Assembly (NCBI GenBank): GCA_018268715.1 | Contig: JAFDVZ010000015.1 | Location: 164,635 to 228,634 of the forward strand | Direction: 5' to 3' | DNA from: Acidobacteriota bacterium | Lineage (GTDB): Bacteria; Acidobacteriota; Terriglobia; Bryobacterales; Bryobacteraceae | Length of the DNA: 64,000 bases | In this document: one piece after another, positions 7,987-17,600 of the stretch | Layout of the letters: each line of letters opens with the position of its first letter | Numbering within the stretch: position 1 is the first letter of the stretch | Notes under the pieces: generated by a model | The model's input: the letters and a program-made list of their open reading frames with translations, nothing else | What the model was told of the DNA's origin: nothing | The model's database searches: none | Made by a program: the position numbers and the translations under genes

Positions 7987-9265
7987 GGGCCTCCGGCGCT
8001 TCTGGGTCCTGGGGCGATTCCGGTTCCGGTTGCGGCTCGGCTTCCGCGGCGGCGGGCTCGCTTGGCGGCATGGGCGGTTCGGTCGCCTCCGGCTCCGGCT
8101 CGGGTTCGAGTTCAGGGGCGTCCGACTCGGCCTCTGCTTCGGGCTCCGGCGGGGGGGCGGATGACGCGGCTGTCGGGGTGGGGGGCGGCGGGGCGGTTTC
8201 CGTCTCGGCGTCGGTCAACGCCAGCCGTCCAAGTTCCTCGAACTCCTTGAGCGTCGGAAGCTCGCTCAGGTCCTTGAGCCCGAACTGGACCAGGAACTCC
8301 TTGGTGGTCTTGTAGAGGATCGGTTTGCCGATGACGTTCTTGCGGCCGGCGGTGGCGATCACCTTACGGTCGAGCAGCGTCTTGAGGACGCCAGCGCCTT
8401 GCACGCCACGGATTTCCATGATCTCCGGCGCGGTGATGGGCTGTTTGTAGGCGATGACCGCCAGAGTTTCGAGCGCCGCGAGCGACAGCTTCAATGGCGG
8501 CTTCAGGTTCTTGACGAAGGTCCGGATTTCTTCGTGGTGCTCCGGTTTGGTCGCCATCTTGTAGCCGCCCGCGACCTCGCGGATGCTGAGCCCGCGCTCC
8601 GGCTCGGCGTAGTCGTTGGCGAGTTCGTCGAGGATCGGCTTGACGTGGTCGGTGGGGCGACCCAGCGCCATGGCGATCTGCTGCAACGATAGGGGTTCGT
8701 CGGTAATATAAATGACCGCTTCGATGATGGCCTTCATCCGCACGCGGTCCGGGTCCACCGATTCGAGCGTCACGACCAGGTCTTCGGCGTCTACGGGTTC
8801 GGTGGCGTCTTCCGGGGTGGTTTCGGCGTCTTCCGGGGTGGTTTCGGGGGCCACCGGGGCGGCTTCGGGGTCTCCCAGGGCAGCTTCGGCGCCTACCGGG
8901 GCGGCTTCGGTGTCGACCGGAGCGCCTTCTGCGTCGACTGGGGCGCCTTCGGCTTCGACCGGAGCGGCTTCGGCATCGACCGGGGCGGCTTCGGCTTCGA
9001 CCGGGGCGCCTTCGGCTTCGACCGCGACAGCCTCCTCATCGACCGGGGGCTCCGGCGCCAGGGCTGGCGCGTCGTCCACCACGGGTTCTACGGCCGGCTC
9101 GGTGGCCGGGCCGGCTTCGCTTCCGGCGGTCGCCGGTTCTTCAGGGATGGCTTCGGACTCGGGGGCGGCTTCCGGCTGCTCTTCGCTCGGTTCTCGCACG
9201 TCCGGGTGCGCTTCGCCGGTCGGCTCGTTCGGCACGATCTCGGCGGTTGTCAATTCCTCGCTCAC
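7979..9265 (-). CDS. scpB: Chromosome segregation/condensation protein ScpB with long acidic extensions
   Basis: ScpB forms the SMC-ScpAB condensin with ScpA. The conserved double winged-helix core spans about residues 172-335 (MKAIIEAVIYITDEPLSLQQIA; LAALETLAVIAYKQPITAPEI; GVLKTLLDRKVIATAGRKNVIGKP). Bacterial ScpB is usually about 180-250 residues; this one has 428. The N-terminal 165 residues are almost only Glu, Ala, Pro, Val and Asp and include ten tandem heptapeptides (residues 85-154). The C-terminal 80 residues are Pro/Glu-rich. The extensions look disordered and highly acidic. An internal start near residue 170 cannot be excluded, but the frame stays open from the ATG at 9265, which follows scpA by 52 bp. 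Confidence 0.9.
   Translation of the reverse strand: MSEELTTAEIVPNEPTGEAHPDVREPSEEQPEAAPESEAIPEEPATAGSEAGPATEPAVEPVVDDAPALAPEPPVDEEAVAVEAEGAPVEAEAAPVDAEAAPVEAEGAPVDAEGAPVDTEAAPVGAEAALGDPEAAPVAPETTPEDAETTPEDATEPVDAEDLVVTLESVDPDRVRMKAIIEAVIYITDEPLSLQQIAMALGRPTDHVKPILDELANDYAEPERGLSIREVAGGYKMATKPEHHEEIRTFVKNLKPPLKLSLAALETLAVIAYKQPITAPEIMEIRGVQGAGVLKTLLDRKVIATAGRKNVIGKPILYKTTKEFLVQFGLKDLSELPTLKEFEELGRLALTDAETETAPPPPTPTAASSAPPPEPEAEAESDAPELEPEPEPEATEPPMPPSEPAAAEAEPQPEPESPQDPEAPEAHG
8804..9013 (-). repeat. Ten 21-bp tandem repeats encoding acidic heptapeptides in ScpB
   Basis: Ten units of 21 bp encode variants of E-A/G-A-P-V-D/E-A. The middle units are nearly identical, while the C-terminal two read ETTPEDA. 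In-frame repeats of this length can expand or contract without breaking the frame. Confidence 0.85.
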
Positions 9266-9317
9266 CAGTCTTAAAATCCTCCGCTCGCCCGGACCAGGTC
9301 CGGGTTCAGGCTACGGC

Positions 9318-10097
9318 CTAGTTGTACTGCTGTTCGATTTCGTTCGAATCGGAACTCAAGGCATGGTCGATTTGCTGGCCGGCCTCGAGTCCGATGTCGC
9401 CGAACGCGTCGGTTTGGGTTAGTTGGACGGCCTGCCGCTTCACCAGTTCGAGCAGGGCCAGAAACAGGCAAATCATGGCCCGGCGGCTGCGTTGCTTCTC
9501 AAACAGCTCGATGGCCGACACCGGTCCCTTGCGTTTCTGCTTCAACAGTTTCGTCACGAACTGGATCATGTCCGGAACGCTGACGTCCTCCTTGCCGACC
9601 TCGTAGATCGGGCGATCCTTGACGCGGTCCAGCACCTGTTGAAACGTCTTCACCAGGTCGAACAACGACACCGCGAGTCCCGGAGATTCGTCGTCGGACA
9701 AGAACTGCTCGATCTGCGGGTTCGACCAGACCGCTTCCTCAATCACCCGCTTCTGCTGCAACATCTCCGCCGCCGACTTGAACCGCTCGTGCTCGAGCAG
9801 CCGCTCCACCAGTTCCTTACGAGGATCCTCCTCGGGCGCGATCTCCTCCAGATGCGGATCCTTGGGCAGCAGCATCTTCGACTTGATGTGGATCAGCGTG
9901 GCCGCCATGTACACGAATTCCGCGCTGGGCTCGACGTCCAGCTCCGCCGCCCGCTCCATGTACTCCAGATACTGGGCCGTGATGGTCGCGATCGGGATGT
10001 CGTAGATGTCGATCTGTTGCTTACGAATGAGGTCGAGGAGGAGGTCCAACGGCCCTTCGTAATGCTCCAGACGGAAGTTCATCGGCAGTGACGACAC
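9318..10097 (-). CDS. scpA: Chromosome segregation/condensation protein ScpA
   Basis: The 259-residue kleisin subunit of the SMC-ScpAB complex opens with the family hallmark FRLEHYEGPLDLLLDLIRKQ (about residues 8-27), followed by IDIYDIPIATITAQYLEYM. The C-terminal winged-helix region that contacts the SMC head is present (SAIELFEKQRSRRAMICLFLALLELVKR). Length is normal. It is the first gene of the scpA-scpB-rluB cluster. It is divergent from kdsC across about 130 bp, which must hold both promoters. Confidence 0.93.
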   Translation of the reverse strand: MSSLPMNFRLEHYEGPLDLLLDLIRKQQIDIYDIPIATITAQYLEYMERAAELDVEPSAEFVYMAATLIHIKSKMLLPKDPHLEEIAPEEDPRKELVERLLEHERFKSAAEMLQQKRVIEEAVWSNPQIEQFLSDDESPGLAVSLFDLVKTFQQVLDRVKDRPIYEVGKEDVSVPDMIQFVTKLLKQKRKGPVSAIELFEKQRSRRAMICLFLALLELVKRQAVQLTQTDAFGDIGLEAGQQIDHALSSDSNEIEQQYN

Positions 10098-10230
10098 TCT
10101 TTCCAGGATAACAGTTGCGTAAAATCGCCCGCCCGGAGCGGCGCCGGGGCGCCGTGATATAACGGGACTTACCTGGGCTCGACGGACCGCCGCTGGGCGT
10201 GTCCGGCGAGTGTGTCCACGCGAAAATCAT

Positions 10231-10785
10231 ATGGCAATTGACCCGAAAGTGATCGAGCTGGCCTCGCGCATCAAGCTCCTGTTGATGGATGTTGACGGCG
10301 TTTTGACGGACGGCAAACTGTACAATTTCCCGGGCCCCACCGGCGTGATGGCCGAAACCAAGGGCTTTGATTCGCAGGACGGCATCGGCCTGCAGTGGCT
10401 GGCGCGGGTGGGCATCCGCACCGGGCTCATCAGCGGCCGCGACTCTCCGGCCACCGTCGAGCGCGCGCGGCAGTGCAAGTTCACCTACGTCTACCAGGGG
10501 CACACCGAGAAGATCCCGATCCTCGAGGAGATTCTCCAGCTATCGGGCTGCGCCAAGGACGAGGTCGCCTACATCGGCGACGATTTCACCGATGTCGTCG
10601 CCATGCGCCGCGTCGCGCTGGGCGTCGCCACGGCCAACGCCCGGCCCGAGGTGAAGGCGTGCGCCCAGTACGTCACCGAAGCTCCCGGGGGACAGGGCGC
10701 GGTGCGCGAGGTGGTGGAACTGATCCTGAAGTCCCAGGGCCGGTGGAACGACATCCTCCGCCATTACGAGATCATCGAGCGGTAA
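10231..10785 (+). CDS. kdsC: KdsC-like HAD phosphatase (KDO 8-phosphate phosphatase)
   Basis: The 184-residue protein belongs to the capless C0 HAD phosphatases. It has a DVDGVLTDG nucleophile motif (Asp20, Asp22), the Thr/Ser motif in LISGRDS, the Lys in HTEKIPILEEIL, and GDDFTDVVAM for Mg binding. C-terminal GGQGAVREVVELIL matches KdsC, which removes phosphate from 3-deoxy-manno-octulosonate 8-phosphate during lipopolysaccharide core synthesis. N-acylneuraminate cytidylyltransferase-associated phosphatases look alike. I start at ATG 10231 because a GTG start at 10210 would add seven unconserved residues. Confidence 0.85.
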   Translation: MAIDPKVIELASRIKLLLMDVDGVLTDGKLYNFPGPTGVMAETKGFDSQDGIGLQWLARVGIRTGLISGRDSPATVERARQCKFTYVYQGHTEKIPILEEILQLSGCAKDEVAYIGDDFTDVVAMRRVALGVATANARPEVKACAQYVTEAPGGQGAVREVVELILKSQGRWNDILRHYEIIER

Positions 10786-10849
10786 TCCGCCCTCCGGCAC
10801 AGGTCTTCGCCCGATTGTCGCGGTGCGGTGTTTCGCGTACGTTGGGGGC

Positions 10850-11767
10850 ATGAGATGTGTGTGGCTTTGCATCGCGGCCTGTGCGGCGCTGAGCGGCCAG
10901 ACGACGCGGACGTACACGATCGACGGGCTGGGCGATCGCACGGGCGGCTCGACGTACGACGTTCGCGGCGACTCGCGCACCGAACTCGTGCGGACCATGA
11001 ACGGCCGTAGCGTGCCCGCCGAGCAGGTGGAGGAACGCGTGCTCTCGAACGAGGGCGGCGTGAAGACCGTGGAGCGCGTCATCCGGCGGTACGACCCCAC
11101 CGGTTCTCCGCTGGGCCTGGAGCGCGTGGTGGAGCGGATCGCCAAGGCCTCCGACGGATCCGTCTCGATTCAATCGAGCACGTACCGGCGCGACATCAGC
11201 GGCAACATGACGCTGGCCGAGCGTGCGGCTACCCAGGCGCGGACGTCCGGCGGCTCCACCACCGAGACCACGGTCATCGAGCGGCCATCAATCGATGGAT
11301 CGTTCCAGACGGCCGAGCGTCGTGAGGTGGTGAGCGACGAGTCGCCGGCGCGTGACCGCAAGAACACGGTGGTCTACGTGCGCGATGACAGCGGGCGATT
11401 CGTCGAGTCTCTGAAGGAGACGGTGGAGACCACCAAAAATGGAGACCAGTCGGTGGCCAACGCCGCCCGGTATCAGTTGGGGTCGTCCGGCCGGCTGGAA
11501 TTGGCGGCGCAGACCGTGACCACCTCCGTGAAACGGGCCGACGGGTCGCAGTCCATCGTGGAGGACGTGTACACGCAGCAGACCACGGGCGTGGCGAACC
11601 AGGACGGCGCGCCGAAGCTGAAGGAGCAACGCCTCATCGACCGCAAGGTGACGGCCGACGGCGCCGCCGAAACGGTTTCCTTACGCGTGCCGTCGTTGGG
11701 TGATCCGAACCGGCTGGGTCCAGCCCGGAAGGTCGCCGAAAGCGTGTGCAAGGGCAAGTGCCCGTAG
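10850..11767 (+). CDS. Secreted protein of unknown function
   Basis: The 305-residue protein begins with a clear signal peptide (MRCVWLCIAACAALSGQ). The mature part is rich in Thr, Ser, Arg and Glu, with repeated beta-strand-like phrases such as TVERVIRRYDPTG, IQSSTYRRDISG, TTVIERPSIDG and VVYVRDDSG. These recur about every 35-45 residues and suggest a repetitive beta-structure. A Cys pair (CKGKCP) ends the protein. I do not recognise a family. I chose the ATG at 10850 over an earlier frame opening at 10823 because it places the signal sequence at the N-terminus. Confidence 0.7.
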   Translation: MRCVWLCIAACAALSGQTTRTYTIDGLGDRTGGSTYDVRGDSRTELVRTMNGRSVPAEQVEERVLSNEGGVKTVERVIRRYDPTGSPLGLERVVERIAKASDGSVSIQSSTYRRDISGNMTLAERAATQARTSGGSTTETTVIERPSIDGSFQTAERREVVSDESPARDRKNTVVYVRDDSGRFVESLKETVETTKNGDQSVANAARYQLGSSGRLELAAQTVTTSVKRADGSQSIVEDVYTQQTTGVANQDGAPKLKEQRLIDRKVTADGAAETVSLRVPSLGDPNRLGPARKVAESVCKGKCP

Positions 11768-11776
11768 GCCGCTAGC

Positions 11777-12883
11777 TTAGCGGATCCAACTCAAAGGGAA
11801 CCGCGCCAGCGTCAGAGCGTGGGTCTTGAAGTGGTCCTCGCCGGCCGCGCCTCGTTCGTACAGGCACACCACCTCGCGGCCGCGCGCCGCCAGGTCCGAG
11901 TACCCCGCCCACCCGGCGTCCAGCACTCGCTTCACCGGCCACGTCTGGCCGTTGTCCTTCGAAAGCCGGATGGTCAGGTTGCGCCGGAGTTTCGGATCGT
12001 CGGGGTTCGCGAAAACCAGCGCCTTCTCCGCCCGCACGATGGAGCCGAAACATACCGGCTCGATCAACTCCTGCTGGAATCGCGGCTCGGACCACCCGGA
12101 GGCGCCGTCCTTGCTGATGGTGACCAGTCGGCGGCGGGCCTTGCTCTCCGAGCGGGCGTTCAGCATCACGCGGCCGTCGGTGAGCTCCGCGGCTACCGTC
12201 TCACTGGGATTCGCCTGCTCTTCGGTGTTTGGGAGCGCGATGGCGCCGCGCTTCCAGGTCTGGCCGTGGTCGTCGCTATAGATGGTGGCCGCGAGCGACG
12301 GCCGATGCCCGTTGCCGCCTGTCCCGGTGGACATCCAGATGGGGACGATCAGGCGTCCGTTCCGCAGTTGAATGCCGTGGCCCGGACCCGTCGCGATCAC
12401 TCTCCACGGATACTCCGGCCGGAAGCCGTCGAAGCAGGCGGTGATCTCCACCGGCTTCGACCAGGTGCGGCCGTCATCGCCGCTCGATGTGTAGAAGGCG
12501 CGCATGTACTCCAGGCAGAACAGGAAATGGACGCGCCCGTTGCGGTCCGCGATGGCGACCGGGTTGTTGTAAGTGATCGCGTCCGGTTGGGCCAGGTTCC
12601 GGGCCAGCGCCACCGGGTTCTTGGAAAGCGGACCCTCCACCTGGGGCATGCGGATCGTCTCGCCGTTGCGGTTGAGCAGGATGTCGATGCGGCCCCAGTC
12701 GCTACCGCCGCTCTTGCGTCCCTCGCAATAAGCCAGCAGCGCGCCCTTCGACGTGAACACCACTCCGGGGATGCGATACAGCTTGTAGCCGCCTTCGCCG
12801 TCCTTCCACAAGTCGGTCTTCACGGGCGTCTTCTCCGCGTGGGCCAGCGCCGCGCCGCCCAATAACAAGGTTCGTCGTGTCAT
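11777..12883 (-). CDS. Exo-alpha-sialidase (neuraminidase, BNR repeats; GH33-like)
   Basis: The 368-residue protein has an RR-containing signal sequence (MTRRTLLLGGAALAHA). A six-bladed sialidase propeller follows, with the RIP motif at YRIPGVVF and four Asp-box-like repeats (SGDDGRTWSK, SDDHGQTWKR, SKDGASGWSE, SKDNGQTWPV). It would release terminal sialic acids or related sugars from glycans outside the cytoplasm. Many acidobacterial members of this superfamily are annotated as sialidase without proof, so the substrate is open. Its ATG overlaps the stop of the gene at 12880-14568 by 4 bp, meaning translational coupling. Confidence 0.85.
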   Translation of the reverse strand: MTRRTLLLGGAALAHAEKTPVKTDLWKDGEGGYKLYRIPGVVFTSKGALLAYCEGRKSGGSDWGRIDILLNRNGETIRMPQVEGPLSKNPVALARNLAQPDAITYNNPVAIADRNGRVHFLFCLEYMRAFYTSSGDDGRTWSKPVEITACFDGFRPEYPWRVIATGPGHGIQLRNGRLIVPIWMSTGTGGNGHRPSLAATIYSDDHGQTWKRGAIALPNTEEQANPSETVAAELTDGRVMLNARSESKARRRLVTISKDGASGWSEPRFQQELIEPVCFGSIVRAEKALVFANPDDPKLRRNLTIRLSKDNGQTWPVKRVLDAGWAGYSDLAARGREVVCLYERGAAGEDHFKTHALTLARFPLSWIR

Positions 12884-14568
12884 GGAACTCTTTCTGCGTT
12901 CTGTTTCGCGTAGGGGGCTTTGCCGAATGGTTCGACGATCCAGTCGCCGGGCGCCATTGCGACGCCGGAGATCAGTTCGGAGCCGAGCAGCACCTGCTCC
13001 TTGGCGGGCGCGGCGGCCGGACGGAGGCGATACAGGGTGTTCTCATCCACCGTGAACCATTCCGGAAACTCGTTCAGCCGGACATAATTGCGGTCGAAGT
13101 TGAGGTAGCGTTTATGGCGTGCAAGATCGAATCGGATGGTGGTTGGAGCGGCCGATTCGATCGACAGATAGAGTCGATCGCCCTCGCGCACGCCGCCCAC
13201 GCGCATGCCCGGCAGCCAATGGTCCGGGCGGGCGCCCTGGCTCTTCATGTAGGCGTACAGCAGCGCCGTGCGGTTGAAGTTGCCTTCTCCATACCAGTCC
13301 TCGATGTGGCCGTTCGGCCGCTGCATGGATAGCATCACCTGCATTTCGGAGTCAATCCAGGCGAGCGCTTCCGGGACCGGTTCGCGGTTGTAAAGATACG
13401 TCGCGCTTTCGATCGAATCAGCGTATCCGTCGAATGAACCCAGCCCGGGTACTTGCTCGCGCTTCGATGGCTCCCAGTCATATTTCCGGTACTTAGGAAG
13501 AGTTTCTAACACGTGGCGGACCGCGTCGCGGTATTTTGTATCTCCCGTGCACATGTAGAACGTGTACACGGATCCGTAGACATAGCCCCAGTTATCGGAA
13601 AGGCCCTTGTTTGTGGGCTGAAGCGACTCGGCGTCCACTTCGTTATACAGCAGCCCGTCCGGATTGGCTGACTGGATGATGCGGTCGAGCATCTTCGCGA
13701 TCACCGGGCGGTAATGCCGGGCGCGGGGCGTGTTCAGGTAATTCTCGAGTGAGTACAACAGGGACAACCCCACCACCATCTCATTGCCGTGATCGCGCAG
13801 TTTCAACTTCCTGTCGCCCGTATGCTTGGTGAAGTCCCAGATGTAGGCCGGCACGCCGAACGTTCCCGGCAGAACTTCGTCCACATAGGCGTCGCCGATG
13901 CGGCGGGCCCACGCGAGAAAGCGCGAGTCATGAGTCATGAGGGCCAGGCGGACCAGCGTTTGGAGATAATCCCCGTTTAACTCGGCGTCGCTGGCCGGGA
14001 GTTTCCCGAAATGCGAGTCGACCGGCGCTTGGTTCATGGCGTCGGCGGTCATATCCACCATGCGATAGAAGTATGGTGTGCGGCCCAGGTATTCGGTGAC
14101 CGCGATCAACCCGTCCTTGGCGTACTCGCCCGCGCCGAACAGACTGGGCGGGCCGAGTTTCTCGGATTCGAACAGCAAATTGGCGGGGATCGCCTTCTCG
14201 ACGGTGGTGTATCTCACCTCATTGCGCAGCATCTCCATCATCCGGCCGTGATACAGGTCGGGATCGGTTAACTCCGCGGTCAAGATGAGATAAGGATATA
14301 AGTCGGCTCCCGAGTTATGCGGCGTGTACAGCCATTTGGCGTGTTCGGCGCCCGGGTTATCGGGCAGCAGCAGCGTTTTCGGGTCTGCGTGGGACATCCA
14401 GACCTTCAGCAATCGCTGGCAGGCCGATACAGCCTGCTCGAACTGCTTCCCGTTCTCGCGGGCGCGGGCGAACTGCGGCAAGGCGGTTTGCGCCGAGACG
14501 GCGAGAGTCGCGACAAGGGCGGTAAGGAATGTTTTGAGCGGCGAGGTTCCGGGGCGATCCGCGAGCAT
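12880..14568 (-). CDS. Secreted alpha/alpha-toroid-like protein, possible new glycosidase
   Basis: The 562-residue protein starts at ATG 14568 with a signal sequence (residues about 1-28, ending SAQTA). Longer frames exist but run antisense through the divergent TonB gene. The mature part has the spaced aromatic/helical look of an (alpha/alpha)6 barrel (WARRIGDAYVDEVLPGTF; DNWGYVYGSVYTFYMCTGD; FDGYADSIESATYLYN; NGHIEDWYGEGNFNRTALL). This is seen in six-hairpin glycosidases. A beta-rich C-terminal region follows. I cannot assign a family. Coupling to the sialidase by a 4-bp overlap suggests the two act on the same glycan. Catalytic residues cannot be named. Confidence 0.7.
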   Translation of the reverse strand: MLADRPGTSPLKTFLTALVATLAVSAQTALPQFARARENGKQFEQAVSACQRLLKVWMSHADPKTLLLPDNPGAEHAKWLYTPHNSGADLYPYLILTAELTDPDLYHGRMMEMLRNEVRYTTVEKAIPANLLFESEKLGPPSLFGAGEYAKDGLIAVTEYLGRTPYFYRMVDMTADAMNQAPVDSHFGKLPASDAELNGDYLQTLVRLALMTHDSRFLAWARRIGDAYVDEVLPGTFGVPAYIWDFTKHTGDRKLKLRDHGNEMVVGLSLLYSLENYLNTPRARHYRPVIAKMLDRIIQSANPDGLLYNEVDAESLQPTNKGLSDNWGYVYGSVYTFYMCTGDTKYRDAVRHVLETLPKYRKYDWEPSKREQVPGLGSFDGYADSIESATYLYNREPVPEALAWIDSEMQVMLSMQRPNGHIEDWYGEGNFNRTALLYAYMKSQGARPDHWLPGMRVGGVREGDRLYLSIESAAPTTIRFDLARHKRYLNFDRNYVRLNEFPEWFTVDENTLYRLRPAAAPAKEQVLLGSELISGVAMAPGDWIVEPFGKAPYAKQNAERVP

Positions 14569-14668
14569 GCACCCATTATGAAACGAGTAATGGTTTTCCA
14601 CTATTGTCGGGCTCCGTCGCCGCCGGTTAGCATCACTTGCACGTAGTCTCCAACTGGGAATCACCTGC

Positions 14669-17600
14669 ATGTCAAGATGGCTGATCATCGGCGCCATGTG
14701 CGCCGCCGCTTGTTCTGTCCTTATGGCCCAAGACCCGGCCGCCACCATCGAGGGCGAGGTCCGCGACCCTTCCGGCGCTCCGGTCGCCTCGGGCGTCGTC
14801 ACCGCGACGAATCGCGAAAGCGGATTCAAACGCACCGCGATGTCGAACTCCGACGGCCTGTTTCGTCTGCCGCCGTTGCCCGTCGGCGAATATCTGGTCG
14901 AAACCAGCGCGGAGCGGTTTGCCGGGTTCGCGCAGACGGTGCGCGTTGAGGTCGGGCAGACTGTGCGGCTTCCCATCGTACTCGCCATCGCGGGCCGCCA
15001 GGACGCGGTCACAGTCTCGGCGGAAGCGCCTATTGTGGACACGGCGACGAACATCCTGGGCAAGGTGGTCACTGGTCATGAGATCACGGAACTGCCGCTG
15101 AATGGGCGCAACTTCACCCAGCTTGGGCTGTTGCAGACGGGCGTCGCTCCGCTGACGGCCGGCGTGCGGACGGCCGGCGGGTCGCTGCGCCAGGGGCAGG
15201 CGTATACGGTGAATGGCATGCGCCCGGAATCGAACGTCTACCTGGTGGACGGGTCCGGCAACGGCAACCGCATGGACGGCGGTTTCGCGTTGAAGGTTCC
15301 CGTGGACGCGATCGCCGAGTTCCGCATCCTCACGCAGAGTGCGCCGCCGGAGTACGGCGGAACCGGCGGCGCAACCACCAGCGTGGTCACCCGCGCGGGC
15401 GGCAATCGGGTCCACGGCACGGTGTACGAGTTCATTCGCAACGACAAACTGGACGCGCGTAACTTCTTTTCGAACCAGGTGGAGCCGCTCAAGCAGAATC
15501 AGTTCGGCGGAACGCTGGGCGGGCCCATCAAACGCGATCGGCTATTTTTGTTTGGATATTTCGAGGGCTATCGCAACCGCCAGGGTGCGACGTACTCTTC
15601 CACCGTGCCCACCGCGCTCCAGCGCCAGGGCGACTTCAGCGAGCGCACCGCTCCGCTGTTGAACCTGGCCGCCGGCGGCGCCGCGTTTCCGGGCAATCGC
15701 ATACCCGCCTCCGCCATCAACCCTGTCGCTCTGAATGTCCTCTCGATGTACCCGGCGGCGAACGTCGCGCCGTCGATCTATCGGGCCACCGTGGTGGCGA
15801 CCGACGACAACAATCAGGCCGGAATCCGGGGCGACTACGCGCTCACCGCGCGCGATCAGCTTTTTGTCCGCTACTCCTATTCCGGCGGCCACGCCATCAA
15901 TCCGGTCTCCGTGCGAGGCTCCGACGCGCCCGGCTTTCCCACGCGCGACGATACGGCCGCGCACTCGGCGTCGATCTCGGAAACGCACCTGTTCACGCCG
16001 GCGTTGAGCAGCCAGTTCCGGCTCGCGTTCCTGCGCTATGAGTTTCTGTTCGATCAGCGGCTGAACCGCACGCCGCCCTCGGCGCTTGGTTTCGGATACG
16101 CGCCCGCGTCCGACATCGGGCAGGGCCCGCCGTTTTTCAACATCAGCGGCTACTCCCCCATCGGCGGAGCCATCACCGGACCGCGGCTTTCCGACCAGAA
16201 CAACTACGAGGCGAGCGAGGGTCTTGCGTGGTTCCGCGGCGCGCACTCCATGAAGGTCGGCGGCTCGTTCCTGCGCACTCAGGTGAACATGTTCCAGGCC
16301 ATCGCGCCCAACGCGTTCTTCGTCTTTGCGTCCACCTTCCCCACCAACGACGCCATCGCCAACCTGCTGCTCGGCGCTCCGGTGACGTTCTACCAGGGGC
16401 TCGGCGATTTCGGGCGCGGAATGCGAGACTGGAATGCGGGCCTGTACGCGCAGGATGAATGGCGCGTGGGTCGCCGCCTCACCGTCAACTACGGCGTACG
16501 CTACGAACGGTTGAACCCGCTGCGCGAACTGCGCGACCGGCTGAACGCCTTCGTGCCCGGCGTGCAGTCCACCGTGCGCCCCGACGCGCCGACGGGACTG
16601 CTGTTTCCCGGCGATTCCGGCATCGGCAAGGGCATCGCTCAGGACTACAATGGCTGGATGCCGCGAATCGGCGTCGCCTGGGATCCGACCGGCGCGGGGC
16701 GCTGGAGCATCCGCTCGAGCTACGGCATTTTCTACGAGCCGTTCCAGAACGGTTCGGGAACCGCCTCGCAGGGGCCGGTCAGTTCGCTGCCGTGGGCGCA
16801 ATTCAACCAGTACAGCGGCGCCGGCCTGAACTTCGCGAACCCGTATTCGAACCAGATCTACCCCACGCCCGGCACGTTCGTGCGGCCTTCCACGGTGTTC
16901 GCCATCGACGCCACGGCGCGCCCGCCCTACGCGCAGAACTGGAACTTCGGCATCCAGCGCTCGCTCTTCGACAGCTACCTGGTGGAGGTGCGCTACGTGG
17001 GTTCCAAGGGCACGCGCCTGCCGCGCAATCTGGAGGCGAATCCGGCGGTGTTCGGTCCTGGAGCGAATGCCCAGAACGCCGATCGCCGCCGCCTCTACGC
17101 CAACTGTCCGGCCAACGGCGCGGCCTGTGACTTCTCCACCATCGCGATGCTCTCGAACATCACAAACTCGACGTATCACGCCGCCCAGGCCAGCGTGTCG
17201 CGGCGCTTCGCGGCGGGCTTCGCCATGAACGTGTCCTACTGGTATTCGAAGACGCTCGACTATCTGTCGGCGATGAACCTTTCGGGCTCCGCCGCCAAAC
17301 CACTATCCGGCGAAAATGATCTGGCGCAGAATCCGTTCAACCTGGCCGCCGAGCATGGCCCCTCCCTGTTCGATGCGCGCCATCGCTTTGTCGCCAGTGG
17401 GACGTATGAATTGCGGCTTGCCGCCAGCCGGCCCGCGGCGCTGCGGGCGGCGGCGAACGGCTGGCAGTTGAACGGCATCATGAGTCACAACTCGCCTTCG
17501 CCGTTCACCGTTTCGGACACCGCCAACGTTTCGCTACAGGCCAACAGTCCGCCCATCTCCGGATTCGCGGCCAGCCGGCCGAACCTGGTGGGCGATCCCA

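Noticed and set aside
8804-9013. CRISPR-like array
   Set aside because: Units are contiguous, lack spacers and stay in the ScpB reading frame.
14569-15072. N-terminal extension of the toroid-like protein to 730 residues
   Set aside because: It runs antisense through the start of the TonB receptor. The internal ATG at 14568 begins a clean signal peptide.
15542-17179. 545-codon frame on the minus strand
   Set aside because: Shadow of the TonB receptor at 14669-17923, with no recognisable motif.
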